The notes beneath the pieces were generated by a model, which saw only the letters and a program-made list of their open reading frames with translations, made no database searches and had not been told where the DNA came from. A stretch of DNA of 14,721 nt from Desulfobacteraceae bacterium (GTDB taxonomy: Bacteria > Desulfobacterota > Desulfobacteria > Desulfobacterales > Desulfobacteraceae). The position numbers and the translations under genes were made by a program. The stretch spans positions 1 to 14,721 of the forward strand of contig JAABSK010000048.1 of the NCBI GenBank assembly GCA_011390435.1, in the 5' to 3' direction. Of this stretch, positions 5,679 to 14,618 are shown one piece after another. Each line of letters opens with the position of its first letter. Positions within the stretch are counted from its first letter, which is position 1.

Positions 5679-7657
5679 AACTGGGTACCAAATTGATGCT
5701 GGGATTTTCAGTTGTGGCTGTGATCACCCTGATACTGGGAATTGTTGGATACTATGGCGCTGTAAAAGGAGAACAGGCAGTTCAGGAAGTTGGCGGGGTC
5801 CGCCTGCCCAGTGTAGACAGCCTGCAGGTGATCCATGCAGAGGCTGAAGGTATCAGAGGAACCATGCGGACCCTGGTCATTCCCGGCCTGCCGGATGAGG
5901 TGCGAAACCGTCAGTATCAGAACCTGAAAGAGGCAAGAGCGAATTACGAAGCTGCCTGGAAGGTATACGAACCCCTTCCCCAAACACCGGAAGAAGCAAA
6001 GCTGTGGCAGCAGTTTGTGCCGGCCTGGAATGCATGGCGGGCGGAAAACAACACCTTCATGGCGCTGATGCAGAAGTGGGACGACCTGGGCATGTCAGAC
6101 CCCATGCTCCTTGGCCGCCAGGTGGAATCCTTTACCAAGGATCACTACCGGGTCGTACAGATGGTGCTGACACTGCTGAACATGGATCAGCAGTTTGACG
6201 GCGGTGAAGACCACACTGCCTGTGCTGCCGGCCGGTGGATGAGCGCATTTAAAACGGACAACCCGGATCTGGCAACTGCTCTCCAGGCCATGCAGGCCCC
6301 TCACCAGCGCTTTCACCGGGCTGTACAGCAAGTCAAACAGATCCACAGCCAGGGCAATACTGCCGGCGCCCGGAGTCTGTACCAGATGGAAATGCTGCCG
6401 GCCATGCAAGAGGTTTTCCGCCATTTTGACACCATGCTCCAGATCATTGAACAGGGTGTCGTCATTGCGGATCAGGGCAAAAAACAGCTCATGGGCCCTG
6501 TGGCTGAGCAGCAGACAGCAGCCCTTGACCTGCTGGAAAAGATTGTTACAATCAACCAGGACGTGGCCCGCCATGAAGTGGAAGCTGCCCACTCCCAGGC
6601 CATTTTTCTCGAAGTGTTTTCAGCAGTTGCTGCCATATCAGGTGTTGTTCTGGCGATGGTTCTGGGATTTTTGATCACCCGGGGAATCAACCGCACCCTC
6701 ACCCGCATCACCCAGGGAATGGATGAAGGGGCCAACCAGGTGGCATCTGCCTCAGGCCAGGTATCTTCATCCAGCCAGGCCATGGCTGAAGGCGCTTCCC
6801 AGCAGGCTGCCGCCATTGAAGAATCCTCTTCCTCCATGGAAGAGATGTCTTCAATGACCAAAAAGAATGCTGACAATGCCGGTACAGCAGATGGACTGAT
6901 GAAAGAAACCAACCAGGTGGTGAACACCGCCAACACCTCCATGAAACAACTGATCCAGTCGATGACCGATATTTCAAAAGCCAGTGAGGAAACATCTAAA
7001 ATCATTAAGACCATTGATGAAATTGCCTTTCAGACCAACCTGCTGGCACTGAATGCCGCAGTGGAAGCTGCCCGTGCCGGAGAAGCCGGAGCAGGGTTTG
7101 CCGTGGTGGCCGATGAGGTCAGAAACCTGGCCATGCGTGCGGCAGCTGCAGCAAAAGATACGGCCCAGCTCATTGAAGGAACAGTCAAACAGGTCAATGA
7201 CGGCACCCGGCTGGTTTCTGCCACCAATGATGCATTCAGCCAGGTTGCCCAGAGCACGGCCAAGGTCGGGAATTTGATTGCTGAAATTTCCGAGGCATCA
7301 AAAGAGCAGTCCAACGGCATTGAACAGGTAAACATTGCCATCACTGAAATGGACAAGGTGGTGCAGCAGAACGCTGCCAATGCCGAAGAATCTGCTTCTG
7401 CCGCTGAAGAGATGAATGCCCAGGCAGAGCAGCTCCGGGATTATGTGGGTGAGCTGGTGCGTTTGGTCACCGGCAAGGACAGGCAAAAAGAGCTGTCCGG
7501 GTCCAGCCGTTATCTGTCGGCAAAAACCAATCCCCGGAAAGTGTCACGCCGTGCCGCATCCAGCGCAAAACAGCTGAAACCTGCTCCTGAAGAAGTAAAT
7601 CCCAGACAGGTGCTTCCGCTGGATGATGACGATGATGAACATTTTACCCGGTTTTAA
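5663..7657 (+). CDS. Methyl-accepting chemotaxis protein with periplasmic CZB-like zinc site and C-terminal pentapeptide
   Basis: The 664-residue receptor has TM1 (about 11-33), a periplasmic sensor region (about 34-312), TM2 (about 313-339) and a cytoplasmic signalling helix pair. The hairpin tip is canonical (about 452-490, with [20 protein letters not shown]). Inside the periplasmic part, His161, Cys187 (in CAAGRW), His214 and His218 match the ligand pattern of the CZB chemoreceptor zinc-binding domain, in the order His, CxxGxW, HxxxH. Only a short stretch resembling HAMP follows TM2. The protein ends in an acidic linker and HFTRF, fitting the CheR/CheB tether pattern x-[HFYW]-x-x-[HFYW]. 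AAAGGAG (5648-5654) is 8 nt before the ATG at 5663; a second ATG at 5675 is possible. It is likely paired with the upstream cheW. The ligand is unknown. Confidence 0.93.
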   Translation: MFENMKLGTKLMLGFSVVAVITLILGIVGYYGAVKGEQAVQEVGGVRLPSVDSLQVIHAEAEGIRGTMRTLVIPGLPDEVRNRQYQNLKEARANYEAAWKVYEPLPQTPEEAKLWQQFVPAWNAWRAENNTFMALMQKWDDLGMSDPMLLGRQVESFTKDHYRVVQMVLTLLNMDQQFDGGEDHTACAAGRWMSAFKTDNPDLATALQAMQAPHQRFHRAVQQVKQIHSQGNTAGARSLYQMEMLPAMQEVFRHFDTMLQIIEQGVVIADQGKKQLMGPVAEQQTAALDLLEKIVTINQDVARHEVEAAHSQAIFLEVFSAVAAISGVVLAMVLGFLITRGINRTLTRITQGMDEGANQVASASGQVSSSSQAMAEGASQQAAAIEESSSSMEEMSSMTKKNADNAGTADGLMKETNQVVNTANTSMKQLIQSMTDISKASEETSKIIKTIDEIAFQTNLLALNAAVEAARAGEAGAGFAVVADEVRNLAMRAAAAAKDTAQLIEGTVKQVNDGTRLVSATNDAFSQVAQSTAKVGNLIAEISEASKEQSNGIEQVNIAITEMDKVVQQNAANAEESASAAEEMNAQAEQLRDYVGELVRLVTGKDRQKELSGSSRYLSAKTNPRKVSRRAASSAKQLKPAPEEVNPRQVLPLDDDDDEHFTRF

Positions 7658-7660
7658 CCC

Positions 7661-8599
7661 ATGAAATTCCATGAAATCAGAGCAGAATTTCATGCTCCGG
7701 ATATTGCTGTTGCAGAAGAGATGATCTGCGAGGTTTTTTTTTCCTTCAATCTCAAAGGGGTTGTGTGCGACGTTCCCCTTGACGAGCCGGATGAAGGCTT
7801 TGGCACACACACCCTTTCACCGCCACAGATCTGTTCTGTCACTGGATATCTGCCGTGCATCAAGACATCCACCAATGCCGTTGACCAGATCAAAAAGCAG
7901 TTGGCAGCCTTGTCAGATACCGGCATTCACGTGGATGTTGTTTTAAGATCAGTGGATGAAAAAGCCTGGGAGAATGCGTGGAAAGACTATTTTGAAGTGA
8001 CCCGGATCACTGACCGGATTGTTGTCAAACCGGAATGGCGTGAGTACACAGCCGGTCCCGGCGAGATCGTCATCCACCTGGATCCGGGAATGGCTTTTGG
8101 CACCGGCACCCATCCCACCACATCCATGTGTGTTCAGATGATCCAAACCTTTCTTCAGCCGGGCAGCGATTTTCTGGATATTGGAACCGGGTCCGGCATT
8201 TTGATGATCGCTGCCCGAAAACTGGGGGCCCGGCGGATTGTGGGAATTGATACCGATGCCGTGGCAGTTCAGGTGACCGGGCAGAACCTGCTCAAAAACA
8301 ATATTCCAGACACCTGCTGCAGCCTCTGCTGCAGCACACTGGCGCAGATGCCTCCTGACAAATTCCCCCTGATTGCCGCCAATATCATTGCCCAGGTGAT
8401 TGTTGACCTGCTGCCCGGCATCGTTGAAAAAATGACGTCTGACGCAACGGTGATTCTTTCCGGTATCATTGAAGAACGCAGCCCTGAGGTGCTGGCCGCA
8501 CTGGAAAAAAACAATCTTCAGGTCGTCCAGACCCTGCAGACCCAGGAATGGATGGCCCTGGCTGTTCAACACCGCCATCAAAAGGCTGCAGCAACTTGA
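7661..8599 (+). CDS. prmA: Ribosomal protein L11 methyltransferase
   Basis: The 312-residue product fits the PrmA family (about 295 residues in E. coli). It has the linker motif WENAWKDYF (103-111), DPGMAFGTGTHPTT (141-154), the SAM-binding FLDIGTGSGIL (171-181), acidic Asp197 in GIDTD and AANIIAQVI (239-247). PrmA trimethylates amino groups of ribosomal protein L11 in the cytosol; this copy is closer to the canonical form than the one at 4093-4929. The start is 3 bp after the chemoreceptor stop with no clear ribosome site, which suggests translational coupling. Four cysteines cluster at 219-224 (CCSLCC) because of a short DNA duplication. The stop overlaps the following TTG start. Confidence 0.9.
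   Translation: MKFHEIRAEFHAPDIAVAEEMICEVFFSFNLKGVVCDVPLDEPDEGFGTHTLSPPQICSVTGYLPCIKTSTNAVDQIKKQLAALSDTGIHVDVVLRSVDEKAWENAWKDYFEVTRITDRIVVKPEWREYTAGPGEIVIHLDPGMAFGTGTHPTTSMCVQMIQTFLQPGSDFLDIGTGSGILMIAARKLGARRIVGIDTDAVAVQVTGQNLLKNNIPDTCCSLCCSTLAQMPPDKFPLIAANIIAQVIVDLLPGIVEKMTSDATVILSGIIEERSPEVLAALEKNNLQVVQTLQTQEWMALAVQHRHQKAAAT
8314..8335 (+). repeat. Short tandem duplication CTGCTGCAGC inside prmA
   Basis: Two identical 10-bp copies (8314-8323 and 8326-8335) are separated by 2 bp and are in frame. They encode two Cys-Cys-Ser units (residues 219-221 and 223-225) between the acidic SAM-binding loop and the AANII motif. Confidence 0.8.
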
Positions 8600-9741
8600 A
8601 CCCGGAAACCAGATCCAGCACCCCTTTTTTTTCCATCACCCGAACAAAAGACGCATGCCGGGTGTCATTTGACAAACGGCTGGATGCAGACACGGCCTCA
8701 CAGATGTGGGACACCCTGCCCAAAGCCATCCATGCCTGCCAGGAGAAAAAAACCCTCATCCTGGAAATGGCAGATCTGACATATCTGGATACGGCCGGTG
8801 CTGTTTTTCTCTGCCATTTGACGTCCCGGGCAGAACAGATGGGATTTTCAACCATCCGCATGGAAAACAGCCGGCCGGAACACACCCGGATGATCGAACT
8901 GGCAGATGCAGCTGCGGCGAAAAGGCAGAACACTCCGCCCCGACAGCCAGCGTCATTTATCGAACAACGGGGGGAAAAAACTGCTGACCTGCTCATTGAA
9001 GCACATGCGTTTATCAGTTATGCAGGGGAAATCGCGTGGGCCATGGTGACCAGCCTGCGGCATCCGCGCAGCATCCGGTGGTCAGATGTTTTCCTGATTG
9101 CTGAACGCGCCGGTGTGAACGCCCTTGGCATTGTTGTCCTGATCAGCTTTATTGTGGGTCTTGTCATGGCATTCCAGGCAGCCATTCCCATGCGGATGTT
9201 CGGAGCGGAGCTGTATGTGGCCAATCTGATCGGCATTGCCATGGTCAGAGAACTTGGGCCCCTGATGACCGCCATTGTGCTGGCGGGGCGCTCTGCGTCA
9301 GCCTTTGCCGCTGAAATCGGCACCATGCGCATCAATGAAGAGATCGATGCCCTCACGGTCATGGGGATGGACCCGGTCCGTTTTCTGATTGTACCACGGG
9401 TCATTGCCTCCACCCTGATGACCCCGCTGCTCACCATCTTCTCCAACCTTGCAGGCATGCTGGGAGGCGCGGTGGTGATCACCTCCATGGGATATCCGAT
9501 TGTCTCCTACTATCAGCAGATTGCAGCGTTTGTAAAATGGAATGATCTGGCAGGGGGGCTTGTAAAATGTTTTGTTTTCGGTATTCTGATTGCAGCCATT
9601 GGCTGCATACGGGGATACCAGACCCAGAGCGGCCCTTCTGCCGTGGGAATTTCCACCACACGGGCAGTGGTTACCGGTATTGTATTTATTGCTGTTTTTG
9701 ATGGTATTTTTTCCATTGTGTATTATTATCTGGGCATATGA
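8596..9741 (+). CDS. mlaE: MlaE-type lipid ABC transporter permease with fused N-terminal STAS domain
   Basis: The 381-residue protein begins with a STAS domain (about 10-95, containing LILEMADLTYLDTAGAVFL) followed by an MlaE/YrbE permease (about 130-381). The permease contains FIVGLVMAFQAA, MVRELGPLMTAIVLAGRSAS and GTMRINEEIDALTVMGMDP, the last two being hallmarks of the family. E. coli has the STAS part as a separate protein, MlaB. Start: the TTG at 8596 overlaps the prmA stop as TTGA and has AAAGG 10 nt upstream. An ATG at 8548 would overlap prmA by 52 bp and has its AGGA directly against it, so I prefer TTG. The stop overlaps the ATPase start (ATGA). It probably forms the inner-membrane channel of a phospholipid transporter with the next three products. 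Confidence 0.9.
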   Translation: MNPETRSSTPFFSITRTKDACRVSFDKRLDADTASQMWDTLPKAIHACQEKKTLILEMADLTYLDTAGAVFLCHLTSRAEQMGFSTIRMENSRPEHTRMIELADAAAAKRQNTPPRQPASFIEQRGEKTADLLIEAHAFISYAGEIAWAMVTSLRHPRSIRWSDVFLIAERAGVNALGIVVLISFIVGLVMAFQAAIPMRMFGAELYVANLIGIAMVRELGPLMTAIVLAGRSASAFAAEIGTMRINEEIDALTVMGMDPVRFLIVPRVIASTLMTPLLTIFSNLAGMLGGAVVITSMGYPIVSYYQQIAAFVKWNDLAGGLVKCFVFGILIAAIGCIRGYQTQSGPSAVGISTTRAVVTGIVFIAVFDGIFSIVYYYLGI

Positions 9742-10514
9742 CACAACCACAGACAGCCATAGAGATTGAAAACCTGAGTGCCGGATATGACGGTATCCCG
9801 GTGATCGAAAACACCAGTTTTACGGTTTATGCCGGGGAGATCTTTATCATCATCGGCGGTTCAGGCTGCGGCAAAAGCACGCTGCTCAAGCACATGATCG
9901 GACTGCTGCCCCCGATTTCCGGCACAATTCTGATCCAGGGGGAAAATCTGGCGACCGCCACCCTGCATGAAAAAAACCGGATTCTGCAGAAAATCGGTGT
10001 GGCATTTCAAAGCGGCGCCCTGTTTGGCTCAATGAGTGTCATGGAAAATATCCTGCTGCCCCTGAGGACATTCACCCGCCTGCCGGAATCCGCCATCCAG
10101 GACATTGCCCGAGTGAAACTTCAGCTGGTGGGCCTTGAAAACGCAGCTTATCACATGCCTGCAGAGCTGTCCGGGGGCATGAAAAAACGGGCTGCCCTGG
10201 CGCGGGCCATGGCTCTGGATCCATCGATCATCTTTCTGGATGAACCCTCAGCAGGCCTGGATCCCATCACGTCATCAGAACTGGACAGCCTTATCAAGGA
10301 TCTGGCAGAATCCCTGAACATCACCTTTGTGATTGTCACCCATGAGCTGGCCAGTGTCGAGGCGATCTCCCACCGGATCATCCTGCTGGAAAAAGCAGCA
10401 AAGGGCATTGTGGCAACCGGCACCTTTGAACAGCTCAGGCAGAAACACCAGCCCCGGTATGTCCATCAATTTTTTAATCGCGTATCTGATCAAGCAGATG
10501 CAGACAAAAGGTGA
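9738..10514 (+). CDS. mlaF: MlaF-type ABC transporter ATPase
   Basis: The 258-residue ATPase has all motifs in place: Walker A GGSGCGKST (40-48), Q-loop Gln91, signature LSGGMKKR (144-151), Walker B IIFLDEP (164-170) and H-loop His202. The LSGGMKKRAALARA form is typical of the MlaF/MCE-associated ATPases. It would energise the STAS-MlaE permease at the inner membrane face. The start lies in an ATGA overlap with the permease gene, and the last 4 bp (GTGA) meet the next gene's possible GTG start. Confidence 0.93.
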   Translation: MTQPQTAIEIENLSAGYDGIPVIENTSFTVYAGEIFIIIGGSGCGKSTLLKHMIGLLPPISGTILIQGENLATATLHEKNRILQKIGVAFQSGALFGSMSVMENILLPLRTFTRLPESAIQDIARVKLQLVGLENAAYHMPAELSGGMKKRAALARAMALDPSIIFLDEPSAGLDPITSSELDSLIKDLAESLNITFVIVTHELASVEAISHRIILLEKAAKGIVATGTFEQLRQKHQPRYVHQFFNRVSDQADADKR

Positions 10515-10519
10515 CACCC

Positions 10520-11503
10520 ATGACCCAGAAAGCCAATTTTTTCAAGCTCGGTCTGTTTATGATCACAGCCTTTACCATTGGAACGGTGCTCTTAATTGTA
10601 TTTGGCGCCGGTGACCTGTTTAAAAACGAGCTGCTGGCTGAAACCTGTTTTAATGAATCTGTTCAGGGCTTGAGCGTCGGGTCGGAAGTCAAATACAAAG
10701 GGATTAAAATCGGAACTGTGAAATCCATCCAGAGTGCATCCCAGGTCTACAGGACAAAATCGGATTATGTTCTGGTGATGATTGCGCTGGAAGAAAACAT
10801 TTTTCTGGGGCAGACCGGCGAAACCGTACAGGAACGGGTTGAAAAGGCAGTTGAAGACGGCCTTTTCACACGGCTCTCCTTTAAAGGGCTGACCGGCGTG
10901 GCCTATCTTGAAACCGATTACGCGCCCATACAATCGGCAGACCTGCTGGAGATCCCCTGGACACCAAACACGATTTACATCCCGTCACAGAAAAGCAACA
11001 TGAAACAGCTGGGAGACGCGCTGAACCAGATCCTGGACAATCTGAACGCCATCAATATCCAGAACATTACCACCAATATCGAACTGCTGTTAAGCACCCT
11101 CAATGCCAAAGCCAGTGACTTTGATGCCAAAGCCATTTCCGCCATGACCGCCACATTGATTCAAACCCTTCAGAACACCACGGAAAAACTCCACACCACC
11201 CTGGAATCAGAGCAGGTTCAAGCCCTTCTTACCGATGCCGGGGTATCGTTTTCCGAACTCAGAGCAGCCATTGAAGCTTCAAAAGACCCGTTTCAATCCG
11301 CAATACAGGATCTGCAGACATCGGCCCAGACACTTGAAAACCTGCTCTGGCTCAATTCCGGAAAAATTGAGCGCATGGTGGACCATCTTGAGGCGTCATC
11401 GGAAAACCTGCGGCAGATGACCCTGGATCTGAAACAATATCCCGGCCGCCTGCTGTTTGAAGCCCCTCCACAACAGACCCTTCCCGACAAGGAGACCCCC
11501 TGA
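10520..11503 (+). CDS. mlaD: MlaD-like MCE-domain lipid-binding protein
   Basis: The 327-residue protein has one N-terminal membrane anchor (about 9-30) and a single MCE domain (about 40-135) with FNESVQGLSVGSEVKYKGIK and GLTGVAYLE. A long helical, Gln/Asn/Leu-rich C-terminal region (about 160-310) follows, which may form a coiled-coil periplasmic extension. MCE proteins form hexameric rings that carry lipids across the periplasm. I chose the ATG at 10520 because AAAAGG (10506-10511) is 8 nt away; an in-frame GTG at 10511 overlaps the ATPase stop but is part of that ribosome site. It is much longer than E. coli MlaD (about 180 residues), closer in layout to PqiB- or Mce-type tails. Confidence 0.9.
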   Translation: MTQKANFFKLGLFMITAFTIGTVLLIVFGAGDLFKNELLAETCFNESVQGLSVGSEVKYKGIKIGTVKSIQSASQVYRTKSDYVLVMIALEENIFLGQTGETVQERVEKAVEDGLFTRLSFKGLTGVAYLETDYAPIQSADLLEIPWTPNTIYIPSQKSNMKQLGDALNQILDNLNAINIQNITTNIELLLSTLNAKASDFDAKAISAMTATLIQTLQNTTEKLHTTLESEQVQALLTDAGVSFSELRAAIEASKDPFQSAIQDLQTSAQTLENLLWLNSGKIERMVDHLEASSENLRQMTLDLKQYPGRLLFEAPPQQTLPDKETP

Positions 11504-12132
11504 TGCGCAAGATCAGACACGTTGTTGTGCCGGCCCTCATCGTCTGTTTCGGGCTGTCCTGCGGTTGCTCAGGCCTGCAGAAACCCGCGTTGAACCGGCA
11601 GTATTTTGAACTGGCAATCCGCCTGCCCCGCACGCAGGTCTCGCCGTTTATTGACCGTGGGAATCCTGTTCTGATCAGGGATTTTGGAATATCCCCCGGA
11701 TTCGACACCCACTCTTTTGTCTTTCGCATCACTGAAAAAGAATATACCCGTGATTTTTACACGGAGTTCACCACCCATCCTGCCCGGCAGATTACCGACC
11801 AGATCGCAGACGCCCTTTACGCATCCCCGCACTTTATACCGTACTCAGCCCACAGCAGGACAAAACCCGGTTATCGACTGTCCGGCAAAATCAACCGCCT
11901 TTATTGCGATCTCCAGCAGGCAGGCCATCCTGTGGCAATCGTTGAAATCCGCCTGATACTTGAAAAAGAAAATCAGGCCACCGGCCGGCAGGTGCTGGCG
12001 CAGACCTATACTGCTGCCCAGCCATTGCCATCATCAGCGCCTGAACACATTATTACCGGATGGAACAGCGGACTGGAACAGATTACCGCTGATTTTATCC
12101 GGGATGTTGAACTGCAGGGATCATTTCATTGA
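11503..12132 (+). CDS. ABC-type transport auxiliary lipoprotein (PqiC-like)
   Basis: The 209-residue product has a lipoprotein signal (basic MRKIRH, hydrophobic 7-19, then LSCGCSG). Cys22, after Gly21, or Cys20 would be lipidated; neither gives a perfect lipobox. The mature part resembles the ABC_trans_aux/PqiC family, with YFELAI, VLIRDFGISPGFDTHSFVFR and the DQIADALYASPHF helix. Its place after an MCE gene fits. In the Pqi system the lipoprotein docks the MCE tube at the outer membrane, and the same role is likely here. The ATG shares one base with the mlaD stop (TGATG), and AAGGAG (11489-11494) lies 8 nt before it. Confidence 0.82.
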   Translation: MRKIRHVVVPALIVCFGLSCGCSGLQKPALNRQYFELAIRLPRTQVSPFIDRGNPVLIRDFGISPGFDTHSFVFRITEKEYTRDFYTEFTTHPARQITDQIADALYASPHFIPYSAHSRTKPGYRLSGKINRLYCDLQQAGHPVAIVEIRLILEKENQATGRQVLAQTYTAAQPLPSSAPEHIITGWNSGLEQITADFIRDVELQGSFH

Positions 12133-12147
12133 CCAAGGAGCTTCTGG

Positions 12148-14241
12148 ATGACGATCAACAAAAACAAGCTGTTTTCTCTGTCATCAATGAGAAGCGTCAT
12201 CATTTTCCTGGTCATCGCCTGGGGGGGCTTGTGCAGCCAGGCGGCACTGGCAAAACAGACCGTCACCATCGGGGTTTACGATAACCCACCAAAAGTTTTT
12301 GTTTCCGAAACCGGACAGCCTGCAGGCATTTTTATCGACCTGATCGAATGGATTGCAAAAGCGGAAGGCTGGACGCTGGCGTACCAGGCCGGAACCTGGT
12401 CCCAGGGCCTGGATCGCCTGGAAAAAGGACAGATCGACCTGATGCCGGATGTGGCCCACTCAACCGCCCGGGAAAAAATTTTTTCCTTCCACCAGGTACC
12501 GGTGCTGTCATCCTGGTTTCAGGTGTATGCCCGCAAAGGCAGCAATCTCCGCTCGCTGCTGGATCTGAACCAGAAAACCATTGCCGTGCTGGAACGTTCT
12601 GTTCAGCAGGAGGCCTTTACCAGTATCGACAAAGGATTTGGCCTGAACACAACCATGATCGGACTGCCGGATTATAAAACCATTTTTGAAATCGTCCGGG
12701 ACGGACAGGCAGATGCCGCCATCACCAACCGCTTTTACGGTCTGGTCCATGCACAGGACTTTGGCCTGGAAGATACCACCATTGTGTTTCATCCCACTGA
12801 ACTATTTTTCGCCGCTCCCAGAACCGGCAGCATTCAACCGATTTTGCAGACCATCGACTTGCACCTGGCCCTCCTCAAAAAAGATACCCGGTCCATCTAT
12901 TATCGGTCCCTGAAACGCTGGATCTCTGAAGATGTCCGTTTTGAATGGCCGATCTGGCTGAAAACACTGGGAATCGGCATGATCGTGTGTCTCTTTTTAA
13001 GCCTGGCCGGCACCATTCTCTTCAAATACCAGATGGAAAAAACCCTGCGCAAAAGCGAACGAAAATACAAAGAACTGGTGATGCTGGCCAACACCATTGT
13101 CCTGCGCTGGACAACCAATGGAAAAATTATCTTTCTCAATGAATTCGGACTGAGATTTTTTGGATATTCCGCTTCAGAAATCACCGGCAGGCAATTGCTG
13201 GGGACACTGGTACCGAAAAGCGACAGCGCTGGCAGGGATCTGGCGCAGATGCTCAGCCGGATTCCAGAAAACCCAGATCAATTCGGCCGAAACATCAATG
13301 AAAACATCCTTTGCAATGGCAAACGGGTCTGGATCGACTGGCGAAACCGGGTCATCATGGACCGCCAGGGAAAACCAAAGGAAATTTTAAGCATCGGGAC
13401 GGATATTACCGACCTGAGACAGGCAGAACATCAGATTCACCAGTTGAATGCCGATTTGCAGCACCATGCCCAGACCCTTGAAAAACGGGTGGCAGTGCGG
13501 ACAAAAGAACTGGCAGCGGCAAAAGAACGGGCCGAAGCTGCCGACCATTTGAAGTCTGCATTCCTGGCCACCATGAGCCATGAGCTGCGCACCCCTTTAA
13601 ATTCCATTATCGGCTTTACCGGCATCCTGCTCCAGGGACTTGCCGGCCCCCTGAACGATGAACAGCAAAAACAGCTGCGCATGGTACAGGACAGCTCCCG
13701 GCACCTGCTGAATCTGATCAATGATGTGCTGGATATTTCCAAAATCGAAGCCGGCCAGCTGTCAGTATCTGCTGACACATTCGATCTGCCGCTGTCCATT
13801 GAAAAAACCATCCGCCTGATCCGTCCGGCAGCAGAGAAAAAAAATCTCGACCTTTTGACAGAAATTGCACCGGATGTAAAAACCGTGACCACAGACCAGC
13901 ACCGCCTGGAACAGGTCATGCTGAACCTGCTCAACAATGCGGTGAAATTCACCGAAGAAGGCGCTGTAACACTTGTGTGCAACAAAACGAAAACCCACTA
14001 TCACCTATCTGTTTCCGACACTGGTATTGGAATTCCTTTGGAAAAGATTCCCCATCTTTTTCAACCGTTTTACCAGATTGATACCGGGCTGTCACGCAGA
14101 CACGAAGGCACCGGTCTTGGTCTTTCCATCTGTAAAAAACTGATGGATCTGATGGGCGGCAGCATCGATGTTCACAGCCGGCCGGGACAGGGCAGCACCT
14201 TCACCATACGCTTTCCCGTAAATTCAGGAGATGTGTCATGA
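12148..14241 (+). CDS. Sensor histidine kinase with periplasmic substrate-binding (SBP_bac_3) sensor domain and PAS domain
   Basis: The 697-residue protein has a signal anchor (about 14-35) and a periplasmic family-3 solute-binding domain (about 38-262, VTIGVYDNPPKVF near its start). Next come a TM helix (about 271-292), a PAS domain (about 303-425), a coiled-coil linker (426-465), HisKA with His478 in FLATMSHELRTPLN, and HATPase_c with Asn597, DTGIGIP (624-630) and GTGLGLS (654-660). It should sense a small solute such as an amino acid, phosphorylate itself and pass the phosphate to a receiver. There is no attached receiver or HPt domain, unlike BvgS or EvgS. AAGGAG (12135-12140) lies 7 nt before the ATG. 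The 4-bp ATGA overlap with the next gene makes that receiver its likely partner. Confidence 0.92.
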   Translation: MTINKNKLFSLSSMRSVIIFLVIAWGGLCSQAALAKQTVTIGVYDNPPKVFVSETGQPAGIFIDLIEWIAKAEGWTLAYQAGTWSQGLDRLEKGQIDLMPDVAHSTAREKIFSFHQVPVLSSWFQVYARKGSNLRSLLDLNQKTIAVLERSVQQEAFTSIDKGFGLNTTMIGLPDYKTIFEIVRDGQADAAITNRFYGLVHAQDFGLEDTTIVFHPTELFFAAPRTGSIQPILQTIDLHLALLKKDTRSIYYRSLKRWISEDVRFEWPIWLKTLGIGMIVCLFLSLAGTILFKYQMEKTLRKSERKYKELVMLANTIVLRWTTNGKIIFLNEFGLRFFGYSASEITGRQLLGTLVPKSDSAGRDLAQMLSRIPENPDQFGRNINENILCNGKRVWIDWRNRVIMDRQGKPKEILSIGTDITDLRQAEHQIHQLNADLQHHAQTLEKRVAVRTKELAAAKERAEAADHLKSAFLATMSHELRTPLNSIIGFTGILLQGLAGPLNDEQQKQLRMVQDSSRHLLNLINDVLDISKIEAGQLSVSADTFDLPLSIEKTIRLIRPAAEKKNLDLLTEIAPDVKTVTTDQHRLEQVMLNLLNNAVKFTEEGAVTLVCNKTKTHYHLSVSDTGIGIPLEKIPHLFQPFYQIDTGLSRRHEGTGLGLSICKKLMDLMGGSIDVHSRPGQGSTFTIRFPVNSGDVS

Positions 14242-14618
14242 CCTGTCATTTACTGATCATTGAAGACAATATCCAGAATCTTTACCTGATGCGGTTTTTG
14301 CTGGAAAAAAACGGATTTTCCATCACCGGCGCTGACACCGGACCGGACGGCATTGCCAAAGCCCTTCAGATCATTCCCCATGCCATTTTGCTGGATATTC
14401 AGCTGCCAGGCATGGACGGATATGCCGTGGCCAGAGAGATCAAAACCCACCCGCAACTCTCACAGATCCCCATTATCGCGGTCACCTCCTATGCCATGGT
14501 CGGTGACCGGGAGCGGATCCTGTCTGCCGGCGCCACCGGATATATTGAAAAACCCATTGATCCGGACACATTTGTTTCAGAAATCCGCCAGTACCTGCCA
14601 GGAGGTACGACACCATGA
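14238..14618 (+). CDS. Stand-alone response regulator receiver protein (CheY/DivK-like)
   Basis: The 126-residue product is one receiver domain with the acidic pocket Glu9-Asp10, phospho-acceptor Asp53 (in LLDIQLPGMDGY), Thr83 and Lys105 (in EKPID). No DNA-binding or enzymatic output domain follows, so it acts by protein contact or as a phosphorelay shuttle. Its start overlaps the kinase stop (ATGA) and its stop overlaps the next gene start (ATGA), which places it between two sensors. The DVLLD-type sequence and KPID ending resemble DivK and the receiver modules of hybrid kinases. Confidence 0.93.
   Translation: MTCHLLIIEDNIQNLYLMRFLLEKNGFSITGADTGPDGIAKALQIIPHAILLDIQLPGMDGYAVAREIKTHPQLSQIPIIAVTSYAMVGDRERILSAGATGYIEKPIDPDTFVSEIRQYLPGGTTP

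Noticed and set aside
6472..7014. Minus-strand frame of 180 codons opposite the chemoreceptor signalling domain
   Set aside because: Its Met/Ser-rich translation is a by-product of the repeated Ala/Glu/Ser codons of the receptor on the plus strand.
7949..8581. Minus-strand reading frame of 210 codons opposite prmA
   Set aside because: It mirrors a well-supported PrmA gene, is rich in His/Asn/Gly in shadow-frame fashion, and has no family features.
8548..8595. ATG start of the STAS-MlaE gene at 8548
   Set aside because: It overlaps prmA by 52 bp and has AGGA directly adjoining the ATG; the TTG at 8596 has better spacing and a TTGA coupling.
10511..10519. GTG start of the MCE gene at 10511
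   Set aside because: The GTG overlaps the probable AAAAGG ribosome site that serves the ATG at 10520.
13437..13985. Minus-strand frame of 182 codons opposite the histidine kinase core
   Set aside because: It is antisense to intact HisKA and HATPase motifs and shows no domain of its own.
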